From positions 15,052-79,051 of the forward strand of contig CAZNEI010000007.1 of the NCBI GenBank assembly GCA_964572045.1: a stretch of DNA of 64,000 nt. Reading direction: 5' to 3'. Below, piece after piece: positions 1 to 8,067 of the stretch. Each line of letters begins with the position of its first letter. The first letter of the stretch is position 1. The position numbers and the translations under genes were made by a program. This DNA comes from CBDCKR01 sp964572045. Lineage in GTDB: Bacteria > Gemmatimonadota > Gemmatimonadetes > Longimicrobiales > Gaopeijiaceae. The notes beneath the pieces were generated by a model. That model had not been told where the DNA came from, did not search any database, and was given only the letters and a program-made list of their open reading frames with translations.

Positions 1-1
1 C

Positions 2-175
2 GAGGCCGCGAGGCTCGCAACGCTCGAGATGGTCGACTTCCTGGAACGGGAGCTCGGCATCGACCGCCGTGACGCCTACGTGCTCTGCTCCGTGGCGCTC
101 GACCTGCGCATCACACAACTCGTCGACGGCACCAAGGGGGTGCACGGGATGCTGGCCAAGTCCCTGTTCCCCTAG
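2..175 (+). CDS. Acetamidase/formamidase family protein, C-terminal fragment
   Basis: The gene is cut by the left edge of the window, and only the last 57 codons are present, ending in TAG. The visible tail carries DAYVLCSVALDLRITQLVDG, which matches the conserved C-terminal signature of the FmdA/AmdA acetamidase-formamidase family (xxAYxLCSVAxDLRISQxVD). Members hydrolyse short amides to ammonia and a carboxylate. A Tat-exported molybdoenzyme follows 178 bases later on the same strand. The family assignment rests on this short tail alone. Confidence 0.75.
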   Translation, partial: EAARLATLEMVDFLERELGIDRRDAYVLCSVALDLRITQLVDGTKGVHGMLAKSLFP

Positions 176-353
176 CGGCTGGCTGCCCGCGGACCGATCC
201 ACGGCCCCACGTCCTCCGCCCTGCCACTCGATCGTTTGCCCGCCGACCGCCCGCGATCTACGTTGTCGGTCTGATGCGCTGATCAAGCGCCTGCAACGGG
301 TGGAGCGTGCAAGAGACCCACCCACGATGCCGATCCTGGAGGGGGTAGCCGTC

Positions 354-1070
354 ATGAAGCTCTCTCGGCGCGACGCCATCCGAGTGTCGGGAACCACGGT
401 GGCCGGCCTCTCGCTGGGGATGATGGGCCCCGAGACGATGCTGGGCCAAGCCGAGCAGCAGGAGTGGCCCGACGAACTCGTGGAGCAGACTCCCCGCGAG
501 CGCGCGGAGCTCCCGCTCAACCCCGACGGATCGGCGCCCGAGCACCCCGTCTCGGCCCGCGACGACGGGATCACGGGTGTGATCTGGCGCTATACCGACG
601 GCCAGCCTCCCGACATCGACTACGACTACCGCAACCTGTCGGTCAGACTCGATTCGCGCGGGTTGGCGAGGCTCGGGGGAACGCTACGCTTCAGCGACCT
701 CGAGGCCCTGCCCCGCCACTCGATGACGACGCTCCTGCAGTGCGGCGCGCCGGTGCCCAGGGGGATCGTGACATGGACCGGCGTGCGCTTCCAGGACTTC
801 GCCGACATGATCGGTGTCCGTGAGCCGGCGCACTACTGCCGCGTGATCTCGCACGACGGCTACTGGATCGACGAGGAGATGCCGACGCTGAGGCATCCGC
901 AGGTGATGCTCGCCTGGATGCTCAACGAGGAGCCGATTCCCCCGATCAACGGCGCGCCTCTCCGCCTTGTCATCCCGTTCCGTTACGGGGCGCGGAGCAT
1001 CAAGGCGATCTCCGAGATCACCTTCGGGTCGCCGGGCCTTCCCATGCGGGAGCCTCCCCCCAGAGGCTAG
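354..1070 (+). CDS. Tat-exported sulfite-oxidase-like molybdopterin protein
   Basis: A 238-residue protein of the oxidoreductase molybdopterin-binding (sulfite oxidase/YedY) fold. The start at ATG 354 follows a GGAGGGGG ribosome site and gives a twin-arginine leader (KLSRRDAIRVSG, then a hydrophobic stretch), so the protein should be exported folded with its cofactor. Cys130 in TLLQCGAP fits the molybdenum-ligating cysteine, and the C-terminal block NGAPLRLVIPFRYGARSIK is the usual cofactor-binding tail. No heme domain or obvious electron-acceptor subunit is adjacent, and the substrate is unknown. The open frame extends upstream to 69, but that part is out of keeping with the family. Confidence 0.85.
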   Translation: MKLSRRDAIRVSGTTVAGLSLGMMGPETMLGQAEQQEWPDELVEQTPRERAELPLNPDGSAPEHPVSARDDGITGVIWRYTDGQPPDIDYDYRNLSVRLDSRGLARLGGTLRFSDLEALPRHSMTTLLQCGAPVPRGIVTWTGVRFQDFADMIGVREPAHYCRVISHDGYWIDEEMPTLRHPQVMLAWMLNEEPIPPINGAPLRLVIPFRYGARSIKAISEITFGSPGLPMREPPPRG

Positions 1071-1163
1071 CGCCCCCGGGTCGTCGGCATCGGGACCTGC
1101 GCGAAGCGACGCTCGCGCGTCGGCTCCCCTGGAGGGGCGGTGAGGCTCTCGTGCCCGGGATCG

Positions 1164-1697
1164 TCAGATCGGTCGGATTTCCAGGACACGGATTCCGATC
1201 CCCTCGGGACACGCCGTATCCTCCACGTGAGTCCCCGTCACCCGCACGGCCGTGCCCGCACGGTACTCGTCCCTCACCGAGGTGAGTGCGTAGAGGCGGC
1301 CCTCGGCGCTCTCAAGAAGGGTGCAGTCCGCCGCCTCCCCCGCGATTCGGCCCTCGATCGCGAAGACGCCGTCCTCGTCGGTCACGTGAAACTCGCTCGA
1401 GTACGCGAACGGCTGCTGCCGCTCGTCGTCGTAGGCGAGGAAGAAGAAGTGTTTGCGGTCCCGGCTGGCCCAATCCGGGACGCGGATCCTCGCCACCAAC
1501 GATCCCTCGGGGTCGGTGACGGCTCGATCGAGCAGCTCCTGGTTCCCGTTCAACGCTCCGAGGCCCACGAACACGGACAATCCGGCCGGGAGCCGGCTCA
1601 TCCCGACCGTCACCGGATCGCCGGGCGGGCCCGCCGGAGGAGTCACGCTGAGTCGCGCCTCCTGGGGGGGAGTTTCCTTGTCACGCGGGATCGGCAT
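1164..1697 (-). CDS. Conserved hypothetical protein with a possible OB-like C-terminal segment
   Basis: A 177-residue protein starting at an ATG preceded by GGAGG eight bases upstream. There is no signal peptide or membrane segment. The first half reads like a beta-sandwich (SVTPPAGPPGDPVTVGMS), and the C-terminal part (GTAVRVTGTHVEDTACPEG then IRVLEI) resembles the VTGTVxED...CxGxxIxVxxI pattern of small OB-type modules. It is divergent from the NosR-like gene and convergent with the molybdoenzyme gene. I do not recognise a function. Confidence 0.6.
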   Translation of the reverse strand: MPIPRDKETPPQEARLSVTPPAGPPGDPVTVGMSRLPAGLSVFVGLGALNGNQELLDRAVTDPEGSLVARIRVPDWASRDRKHFFFLAYDDERQQPFAYSSEFHVTDEDGVFAIEGRIAGEAADCTLLESAEGRLYALTSVRDEYRAGTAVRVTGTHVEDTACPEGIGIRVLEIRPI

Positions 1698-1819
1698 GCG
1701 AGCGCCTCCGCTCGGGCGCGCCCCCGGACCGATGGGCCGACGGCGACGCTACGGGCGACTTCCGCGCCAAGATCGCATCGGTGGGCGGACAGATCAAGCG
1801 CGCCTTCGGGGGACCTGTG

Positions 1820-3955
1820 ATGATGCCCCTCAAGCGCCTCGCCACACTCGCGACCCTGCTCTGCGCCGTCGCCTTGCCGCAATCCTCGCAGGCCCAGGCG
1901 CAAAGAGAGATTCCGACCTCGCTCCTCCGGCGCGTCATGCCCCTGGCGGACCGATTCGGCGAGAGGGCGGGCGACCCCCCCGTCATCCGTGCCTACGGTC
2001 AAGGCTCGGCTGACACACCAACGCTCGTCGGATACGTCTTCCTGACCTCGGATCTGCCCCCCGAACCGTTCGGCTACAACGGACCGGTCGAGTCGCTCGT
2101 CGGCATGGATCTGGACGGACAGGTCACCGGCGTGCTCGTGACCGATTACTGGGAGTCGATCCAGCAGAGCCTGGGCGATTTCCTGAGGAGGCCGGGATTC
2201 CAGGAACAGTTTCGCGGAAAGCAGATCGGCGACCCGTTCCGGGTGGGGGGCGACGTCGACGGCATCGCCCGGGCCACGATCAGCGTCCGAGCCCTCGCCA
2301 GAGGCGTGCGCGACGCATCCAGACGGGTGGCCCAGGCCTACTTCGAGGGCGCGGGCGTCTCGGCGACCGCGCCCGTCGAGGACCGCGAAAGCCTGCCGTG
2401 GCTGGAGATGCGGGACCGCGGCATCATCGAGTGGTTCCTGGCCGAGGATCCCACGGGATCCGCCGAGATCAACCTCGTCCACATCGACAGCGACGAGTTC
2501 GGCACGTTCCTCGTCGGCCCGGAGCGGATGGCGCGCGCGCGTCAGAGGATGGAGCGCCGCGGCACGGGCCACCTCATCGTCTACGGAGTCGACGGGCCGC
2601 GTCTCCGCCACTTCAAGAGGGAGGGCTGGATGATCGTCCAGGGCCAGGACACGGTCCCGGTCCCGCCCGACGACATCGTCTCGCTCGGCCTGGACGGCGG
2701 GGGGATGATGGAGGAACGGGTGATCCTGGTCGGGAGCATGATCATCGACGAACGCATCGACGTCACCCGTAGCTTCACGATCCTCTACGACCGGGACCCC
2801 GAAGCGGACGTAGTCGAGATCGAATATCTGACGCAGGCGGCCCGGCTCGCCCTGCTGGAAGCGGAGGATGCTGCGAGCCGCACCGCGGAGGAGGTCCCCG
2901 AGGAGGCGGAGGCAGCGGGGCGCGCCGACCCCGGGGGTACTGTCGGCGAGGATGAGCACGGCGGCCCCCCGGCCGCCCGTGCACCACCCGATGCGCCCAC
3001 GCATGAGGAAGGGCCCGCGGAGGAGGTCCCCGAGGAACGGGTGGAAGCGCAGGTGGCCCCAACAGCCCTGGCCGAGCCTCCCGAACGGGAGACGGTGTGG
3101 GCCCAAACCCTCTCGGAGACTTCCTGGACGCGGGCCTGGAGCCTGGTGGCGCTCCTCGCGCTCGCGACCGCAGCGTTCTTCCTCAAGAGCGTGGCCCTCC
3201 GATGGGTGACCCTGGCCGCCACCCTCGCCTACCTCGGATTCGTGGACGGCGGGTTTCTGTCGGTGTCGCACATCGCGAGCGGAATCCGGGTCGGCGCCAC
3301 CGTCTACGTGAGCGACTTGCCCCTGCTCCTCATCGTCGGCTTCACGGTGATTGCGACGCTCGTCTGGGGAAGGGTATTCTGCGGATTCCTTTGCCCCTTC
3401 GGAGCGGTGCAGGACTTTCTGGATCGCGCCGTGCCGGACCGGCTCCAGTGGCGCATCCCGCCCGGCGTTCACCGGTCGGGCCTCTGGATCAAGTACGTCC
3501 TGCTGGCCGTCGTCCTCGTTCCGGCCCTCCTCGGAAGTCGGGTGAGCCTGTACCAGTACTTCGAACCGTTCGGCACAGTCTTCTTCATGAGCCCTTCTGT
3601 CGTGCTCTGGAGCATCGCGGCGACGTTCCTGCTCGCGTCGGCGATCGTGCCCCGATTCTACTGCCGCTACGTCTGCCCACTCGGGGCTGCCTTGGCGCTG
3701 GGATCGCTGCTCTCGTTGAGGCACATCCGACGCGTCGAGCACTGCCACTATTGCAAGGTGTGCGAGGAAAAGTGCCCGACGGGAGCGATCAAGGGTGGGC
3801 GCATCGACTTCAAGGAGTGTGTGCGCTGCAACCTCTGCGAGATCAAGCTGATCGAGCGGGCAGGGGTCTGCGCCCACGACCTCGAATCGGTCCTGCCACG
3901 GCTCGTCCCCCTCACTCTCGGCGGGTCCGCCCGACGACCGGCCAGCAGCCCGTGA
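1820..3955 (+). CDS. NosR/NirI-like FMN-binding membrane polyferredoxin
   Basis: A 711-residue protein. It has an N-terminal Sec signal (MMPLKRLATLATLLCAVALP), then an FMN-binding-type domain at about residues 60-175, where Thr153 in RATIS fits the covalent-FMN threonine site. An acidic, Pro/Ala-rich linker spans roughly 350-435, followed by several membrane helices with two CxxxCP motifs (CGFLCP, CRYVCP). The C-terminal ferredoxin part has one full CxxCxxCxxxCP cluster from Cys642, and a second of CxxCxxC-x10-C form like that in NosR. This is the architecture of NosR/NirI proteins, which pass electrons across the membrane to a periplasmic enzyme. No nosZ or other nos gene is in the window, so the partner is unknown. 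The start was chosen at ATG 1820 behind GGGGGA. Confidence 0.82.
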   Translation: MMPLKRLATLATLLCAVALPQSSQAQAQREIPTSLLRRVMPLADRFGERAGDPPVIRAYGQGSADTPTLVGYVFLTSDLPPEPFGYNGPVESLVGMDLDGQVTGVLVTDYWESIQQSLGDFLRRPGFQEQFRGKQIGDPFRVGGDVDGIARATISVRALARGVRDASRRVAQAYFEGAGVSATAPVEDRESLPWLEMRDRGIIEWFLAEDPTGSAEINLVHIDSDEFGTFLVGPERMARARQRMERRGTGHLIVYGVDGPRLRHFKREGWMIVQGQDTVPVPPDDIVSLGLDGGGMMEERVILVGSMIIDERIDVTRSFTILYDRDPEADVVEIEYLTQAARLALLEAEDAASRTAEEVPEEAEAAGRADPGGTVGEDEHGGPPAARAPPDAPTHEEGPAEEVPEERVEAQVAPTALAEPPERETVWAQTLSETSWTRAWSLVALLALATAAFFLKSVALRWVTLAATLAYLGFVDGGFLSVSHIASGIRVGATVYVSDLPLLLIVGFTVIATLVWGRVFCGFLCPFGAVQDFLDRAVPDRLQWRIPPGVHRSGLWIKYVLLAVVLVPALLGSRVSLYQYFEPFGTVFFMSPSVVLWSIAATFLLASAIVPRFYCRYVCPLGAALALGSLLSLRHIRRVEHCHYCKVCEEKCPTGAIKGGRIDFKECVRCNLCEIKLIERAGVCAHDLESVLPRLVPLTLGGSARRPASSP

Positions 3956-3967
3956 CCTTCGAGCAAG

Positions 3968-3992
3968 CCGGCCCAAGGGGATTCGAACCCTG
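3968..3992 (-). other. tRNA T-arm-like fragment
   Basis: Read on the minus strand this contains GGGTTCGAATCCCC followed by TTGGGCC, which looks like the T-arm and 3' acceptor side of a tRNA. No anticodon or D arm can be found upstream on that strand, so it is not a complete tRNA. On the plus strand the same bases give the GPRGFEP peptide typical of spurious translations of tRNA 3' ends. Confidence 0.4.
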
Positions 3993-4010
3993 AGAAAGGC
4001 CAGCAAATCC

Positions 4011-4080
4011 GCGGAACAGCGGCCGTTCCGTAGCGTGCGACTCTTGCGTGCGATATGGGGTCGGCCTAACCTCTTAGGCT
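4011..4080 (+). promoter_or_regulatory. Structured leader before the DUF1592 operon
   Basis: Three elements lie within 70 bases. One is a hairpin with stem CGGAAC/GTTCCG (4012-4017 with 4025-4030, 7-base loop). The second is an 8-base direct repeat GCGTGCGA at 4033 and 4046. The third is a hairpin GCCTAA-CCTC-TTAGGC (4064-4079) that ends 27 bases before the ATG at 4107. No T tract follows either hairpin. The region could be a terminator for the NosR-like gene, a regulator site, or an mRNA leader; nothing here decides between them. Confidence 0.4.
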
Positions 4081-4106
4081 GGGAAATTTCGGCAAGCAAG
4101 ACACTT

Positions 4107-6587
4107 ATGAAGACGCTCGTTTCGGTCCCCATCGTCTTGGGCTCCGTGCTCATTCTGGCCGGGCAACCGGCCAGCGACGTCCCCACCGCATGGGAGGGCG
4201 CCCCGGCAACGCTTCGCCTTCTCGAAGCTTCGGGCGGACCCCATACGGATCGGAGCCTCGCAGCCTATCCGGGCCGCACCGCCGACCTCACCCCCCAGGA
4301 GCTCACGGCTGTCATCCGGCGTTACTGCCAAGTCTGTCACAACGACGCCTTGCTGACGGGCAACCTGTCGATGCAGGACTTCGCCGTCGAGCGGGTAGAG
4401 CAGTCGGTTCCGTTGACCGAGATCGGGGAGAGGATGATCCGGAAGTTGCGGGCCGGCATGATGCCGCCTCCCGGAATCCCTCGACCCGGAGCCGACACCC
4501 TGCTGGCCTTGGTCGAGACGCTCGAACACCGCATCGATTCTGCGGCCGCCGAGAATCCGAATCCGGGCATCCGGACGTTCCCGAGGCTCAACCGCGCCGA
4601 GTACGAGAGCGTGATCTACGATCTCCTGGCGCTCAAGGTGGATGCCGGAGACTGGCTGCCCTTGGACAGCAAGAGCGAAAACTTCGACAACATCGCCGAC
4701 GCGCAGGCGCTCTCGCCGACTCTCTTGGAGGCGTATCTCAACGCAGCCACCGAGATCAGCCTCCTCGCCGTAGGCGATCCGGACGCGGCGGCGGTAAACC
4801 GGACCTACACGAGCCCCGAGTATGTCTCGCAGCATCCGTGGGACCACGTTGAGGGAACCCCGTTCGGAACCCGCGGGGGGATGGTCGTCGACCATATCTT
4901 CCCGGCCGACGGGGAGTACTTCATCGAGATGACGTTCCGTTCGGGGAGCAACTCCCGGCTGCATGATCTCGACGTGTCGATCGACGGCGAGAACGCCGCG
5001 ACCCTGCCCTACGAAAGCTTCGGCCGGGGAGTCCCGCTGCGCACCGATCCGATCTTCATCAGGGCCGGCCAGCATCGGGTTTCGGTGGCCTTCATCAAGC
5101 AGTCCGAAGGTCCGTACGAGGACTTGATCCGGCCGCACGACTGGTCGCTGGCCGGCGGAGGATCGGGTGGCGCGGGCATCACGACCCTGCCCCATTTGAA
5201 GGACCTGGTGATCGGAGGGCCTCACAATCCCACCGGGGTCTCCGACACGCCGAGTCGCAGGAGGATCTTCAGTTGCCGCCCGACATCGCCAACGGAAGAG
5301 GAGGGTTGCGCCCGAGCGATCATCTCCGACCTCGTCACAAGAGCCTACCGCCGACCGGCCACGGCCGACGATGTCGACGGCCTGATGCTCTTCTACGAGT
5401 CCGGGTCCGCGGCAGGCACGTTCGAGGACGGGATCAGGAGCGCCCTTGAGGCGATCCTGGCGAGCCCGCACTTCGTCTTCCGGATCGAGCGCGAGACCGG
5501 CGTCCAGCCCGGGGAGAACTACCTGTTGAGCGACATCGACCTCGCCAACCGGCTCTCGTTCTTCCTGTGGGGCAGCCCACCCGACGAACGGCTCCTCTCG
5601 CTCGCCTCACGGGGTGAGCTGCGGGCGGAGGGAGCGCTTGAGCGGGAGGCGAGGCGGATGCTCGCGGACCCGCGCTCCGAGGCGCTCGGCCCCCGCTTCG
5701 TGAACCAGTGGCTGCGGTTGCCCGACGTGTACTTGAACCGCCCCGATCCCAACTTTTTCCCGAACTTCGACGAGAACCTCGCCCACGCGATGGTGGCCGA
5801 GACGGAGATGTTCTTCAACCATCTGGTGCGGGAGGATCGGAGCCTCCTCGAGCTCTACAACGCCGATTACACCTTTGTGGAAGAGCGCCTAGCCCGCCAC
5901 TACGGATTCGAGGACGTGGCCGGTGACTATTTCCGTCTCGTGCCATCGGATCCGACCCGCAAGGGGATCTTCGGGCACGGCAGCGTTCTCGTGCTGACTT
6001 CCCTCGCCAACCGGACCTCGCCCGTGTTGCGCGGCAAGTGGGTAATGGAGGTCCTCCTCGGGACCCCGCCGCCTCCACCGCCGCCCGGGGTGCCGGCGCT
6101 GGAGGAGACCGAAGGTTCAGCCGACGGGAAATTCATTACCACCCGCCAGCGCATGGAGATGCACCGGGCGAATCCGGTGTGCAGCTCCTGCCACAAGTTC
6201 ATGGATCCCATCGGTCTCGCGCTCGACAACTTCGATGTGACCGGCAAGTGGCGGATGCGAGAGAACGGCCAGCCGCTCGACACGCAGGGCGAACTCTACG
6301 ACGGGACGCCCGTCTCGAATCCGGGCGAGCTGGTCGATGCACTGCTGGCGAGGCCGATCCCGCTGGTGAGAACCTTTACGCTGAACCTCATGGCATATGC
6401 CATGGGTCGGCGCGTCGAATACCACGACCAGCCGGCCCTCCGCAAGATCGTCAAGACCGCCGAGGAAGACGGATACAAGATGTCTTCCTTCATCCTCGGC
6501 ATCGTCAACAGCGAGCCCTTCAGGATGAAGCGAGCGGTCGCTGTGGCAGAAGAGGATGCAGAGGTCGAAGCCATCGATCGACAGTAA
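4107..6587 (+). CDS. Exported diheme planctomycete-type cytochrome (DUF1587/1595/1592/1588/1585)
   Basis: An 826-residue exported protein with signal peptide MKTLVSVPIVLGSVLILAG. Domains in order are a c-type heme region with C74QVCH and the PSCyt-like helix MRAGMMPPP-type segment, DUF1587 (FPRLNRAEYESVIYDLL), a carbohydrate-binding-like beta region at about 240-370, DUF1595 (YRRPAT..DGLM), DUF1592 (LANRLSFFLWGSPPDE to ARHYGF), DUF1588 (RTSPVLRGKWVMEVLLG) with a second heme site C692SSCHKFMDPIG, and C-terminal DUF1585. The polyproline run TPPPPPPPG between DUF1588 blocks is usual. The family is abundant in Planctomycetes, Acidobacteria and Gemmatimonadota but has no established reaction. It is first in an operon with the DUF1552 and ankyrin genes. 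The frame opens at 4035, but the leader fits only the 4107 start. Confidence 0.92.
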   Translation: MKTLVSVPIVLGSVLILAGQPASDVPTAWEGAPATLRLLEASGGPHTDRSLAAYPGRTADLTPQELTAVIRRYCQVCHNDALLTGNLSMQDFAVERVEQSVPLTEIGERMIRKLRAGMMPPPGIPRPGADTLLALVETLEHRIDSAAAENPNPGIRTFPRLNRAEYESVIYDLLALKVDAGDWLPLDSKSENFDNIADAQALSPTLLEAYLNAATEISLLAVGDPDAAAVNRTYTSPEYVSQHPWDHVEGTPFGTRGGMVVDHIFPADGEYFIEMTFRSGSNSRLHDLDVSIDGENAATLPYESFGRGVPLRTDPIFIRAGQHRVSVAFIKQSEGPYEDLIRPHDWSLAGGGSGGAGITTLPHLKDLVIGGPHNPTGVSDTPSRRRIFSCRPTSPTEEEGCARAIISDLVTRAYRRPATADDVDGLMLFYESGSAAGTFEDGIRSALEAILASPHFVFRIERETGVQPGENYLLSDIDLANRLSFFLWGSPPDERLLSLASRGELRAEGALEREARRMLADPRSEALGPRFVNQWLRLPDVYLNRPDPNFFPNFDENLAHAMVAETEMFFNHLVREDRSLLELYNADYTFVEERLARHYGFEDVAGDYFRLVPSDPTRKGIFGHGSVLVLTSLANRTSPVLRGKWVMEVLLGTPPPPPPPGVPALEETEGSADGKFITTRQRMEMHRANPVCSSCHKFMDPIGLALDNFDVTGKWRMRENGQPLDTQGELYDGTPVSNPGELVDALLARPIPLVRTFTLNLMAYAMGRRVEYHDQPALRKIVKTAEEDGYKMSSFILGIVNSEPFRMKRAVAVAEEDAEVEAIDRQ

Positions 6588-6617
6588 CCACCCATTACGT
6601 GCGAGGAGCATCGAGCG

Positions 6618-8063
6618 ATGCAGTTCATCACTGGGAAGCATCTGTCCCGCAGGACCTTCCTCCAGGGCGTAGGAGTGGGGATGGGGTTGCCGTTCCTCGA
6701 CGCGATGGTGCCGGCCGGACGCGGTGGACGGGCCTGGGGCAAGGGGGGCCGCGGCGGCTCGGCAGCGGACGATCCGATCCGTCTCGTCTGCATCGAGGAG
6801 GTGCACGGGCTCGCGGGCTGTAACGAGTGGGCGGCCACGCAGAACCTCTTCGCGCCCGCCACCACGGGGCGCGACTTCGAGCTGTTGCCCGAGAACGCGC
6901 TGAGCCCCTGCGCGGACTTCCAGGACTACATGACGATCGTCAGCAACACGGACGTGCGCATGGCGGAGGCGCTGGCTCCGCCCGAGATCGGGGGCGATCA
7001 CTTCCGCTCAAGCGCCGTGTTCCTGACGCAGTCGCACCCCAAACAGACCCAAGGCTCGGACCTTTGGGTCGGCACGTCACTCGATCAGATGTACGCGCAG
7101 CGGTTCGGTCAGGACACGCCGATGCCGTCGATGCAGTTCTGCATCGAGAACCTCGACCAGAGCGGCGGCTGCACCTACAACTACTCGTGCGCCTACACCG
7201 ACTCGATCAGCTGGGCGACCCCGAGCGAGCCACTGCCGATGATTCGAGACCCGCGGGTCGCGTTCGACATGCTCTTCGGCACGGGCGGGACGCCGGAGGA
7301 GCGGGCGGCGAGGCGCAAGAGTCGCCGCAGCATCCTCGATTGGATCATGCACGAAGTGGAAGGGCTCGAACGGCAGCTCGGCCCCGTGGATCGCGTACGC
7401 ATGGAGCAGTACGTGAACAACGTGCGCGAGATCGAGCGCAGGATCGCGATGGTCGAGGAGCGCAACACATCGGGCGAGGCTCGGGAGCTGCCCGAAGCCC
7501 CGGCAGGTGTGCCCGACGATTTCCGCGAGCACACGCAGTTGATGTACGACCTCCAAGTGCTCGCGCTCGAGACAAACATGACCCGCATCACGAGCTTCAA
7601 GCTCGGCCGCGATGCCAACAACCGCACGCACCCCGAGAGCGGGTCCGACAGGCCGTTCCACCCCGCGTCGCACCACGGAGGCAGGGAGGAAGCGATCTTG
7701 GAGTTCAACAAGATCTGCCTGTACCGGATGTCGACGCTGCCGTACTTCCTCGAAAAGATGCAGAACACGATGGAGGGCGATCAGAGCCTGCTCGACAAGA
7801 CGATGATCATCTGGGGGTCGCCGATGTCCGACGCGAACCTCCACAACCATCGGCGCTGTCCGCTCGTGCTTTTCGGACGGGCCGACGGTCAGCTGGAAGG
7901 CAACCTCCACCTCAAGGCGCCCGCCGATACGCCTATGGCGAACGTCATGCTGACGCTGTTGCACAAGCTCGGAATGGACGACATCTCCACGTTTGGAGAC
8001 TCCAACGGCGAGTTCTCGCTCGGCTATGGCGGTGGCGTCGCGGACGAACTCACGAACGGCTAG
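6618..8063 (+). CDS. DUF1552 family protein with Tat signal
   Basis: A 481-residue protein beginning with a Tat leader (LSRRTFLQGVGVGMGLPFLD) and carrying the DUF1552 fold through to a C-terminal segment with IIWGSPMSDANLHNH and GYGGG. The start has GAGGAG ten bases upstream. It follows the diheme DUF1592 gene by 30 bases, a pairing that recurs in several phyla. DUF1552 proteins look like members of the alkaline-phosphatase/sulfatase-like superfamily in size and in the terminal sequence, but no catalytic role has been shown. Export by Tat places it in the periplasm with its c-type cytochrome neighbour. Confidence 0.92.
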   Translation: MQFITGKHLSRRTFLQGVGVGMGLPFLDAMVPAGRGGRAWGKGGRGGSAADDPIRLVCIEEVHGLAGCNEWAATQNLFAPATTGRDFELLPENALSPCADFQDYMTIVSNTDVRMAEALAPPEIGGDHFRSSAVFLTQSHPKQTQGSDLWVGTSLDQMYAQRFGQDTPMPSMQFCIENLDQSGGCTYNYSCAYTDSISWATPSEPLPMIRDPRVAFDMLFGTGGTPEERAARRKSRRSILDWIMHEVEGLERQLGPVDRVRMEQYVNNVREIERRIAMVEERNTSGEARELPEAPAGVPDDFREHTQLMYDLQVLALETNMTRITSFKLGRDANNRTHPESGSDRPFHPASHHGGREEAILEFNKICLYRMSTLPYFLEKMQNTMEGDQSLLDKTMIIWGSPMSDANLHNHRRCPLVLFGRADGQLEGNLHLKAPADTPMANVMLTLLHKLGMDDISTFGDSNGEFSLGYGGGVADELTNG

Positions 8064-8067
8064 GGCG

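Noticed and set aside
1643..4186. An 847-codon open frame on the minus strand opposite the NosR-like gene
   Set aside because: It is an antisense by-product of high third-position GC. It is rich in Arg, His, Asp and Pro, has no domain, and the plus-strand gene has clear motifs.
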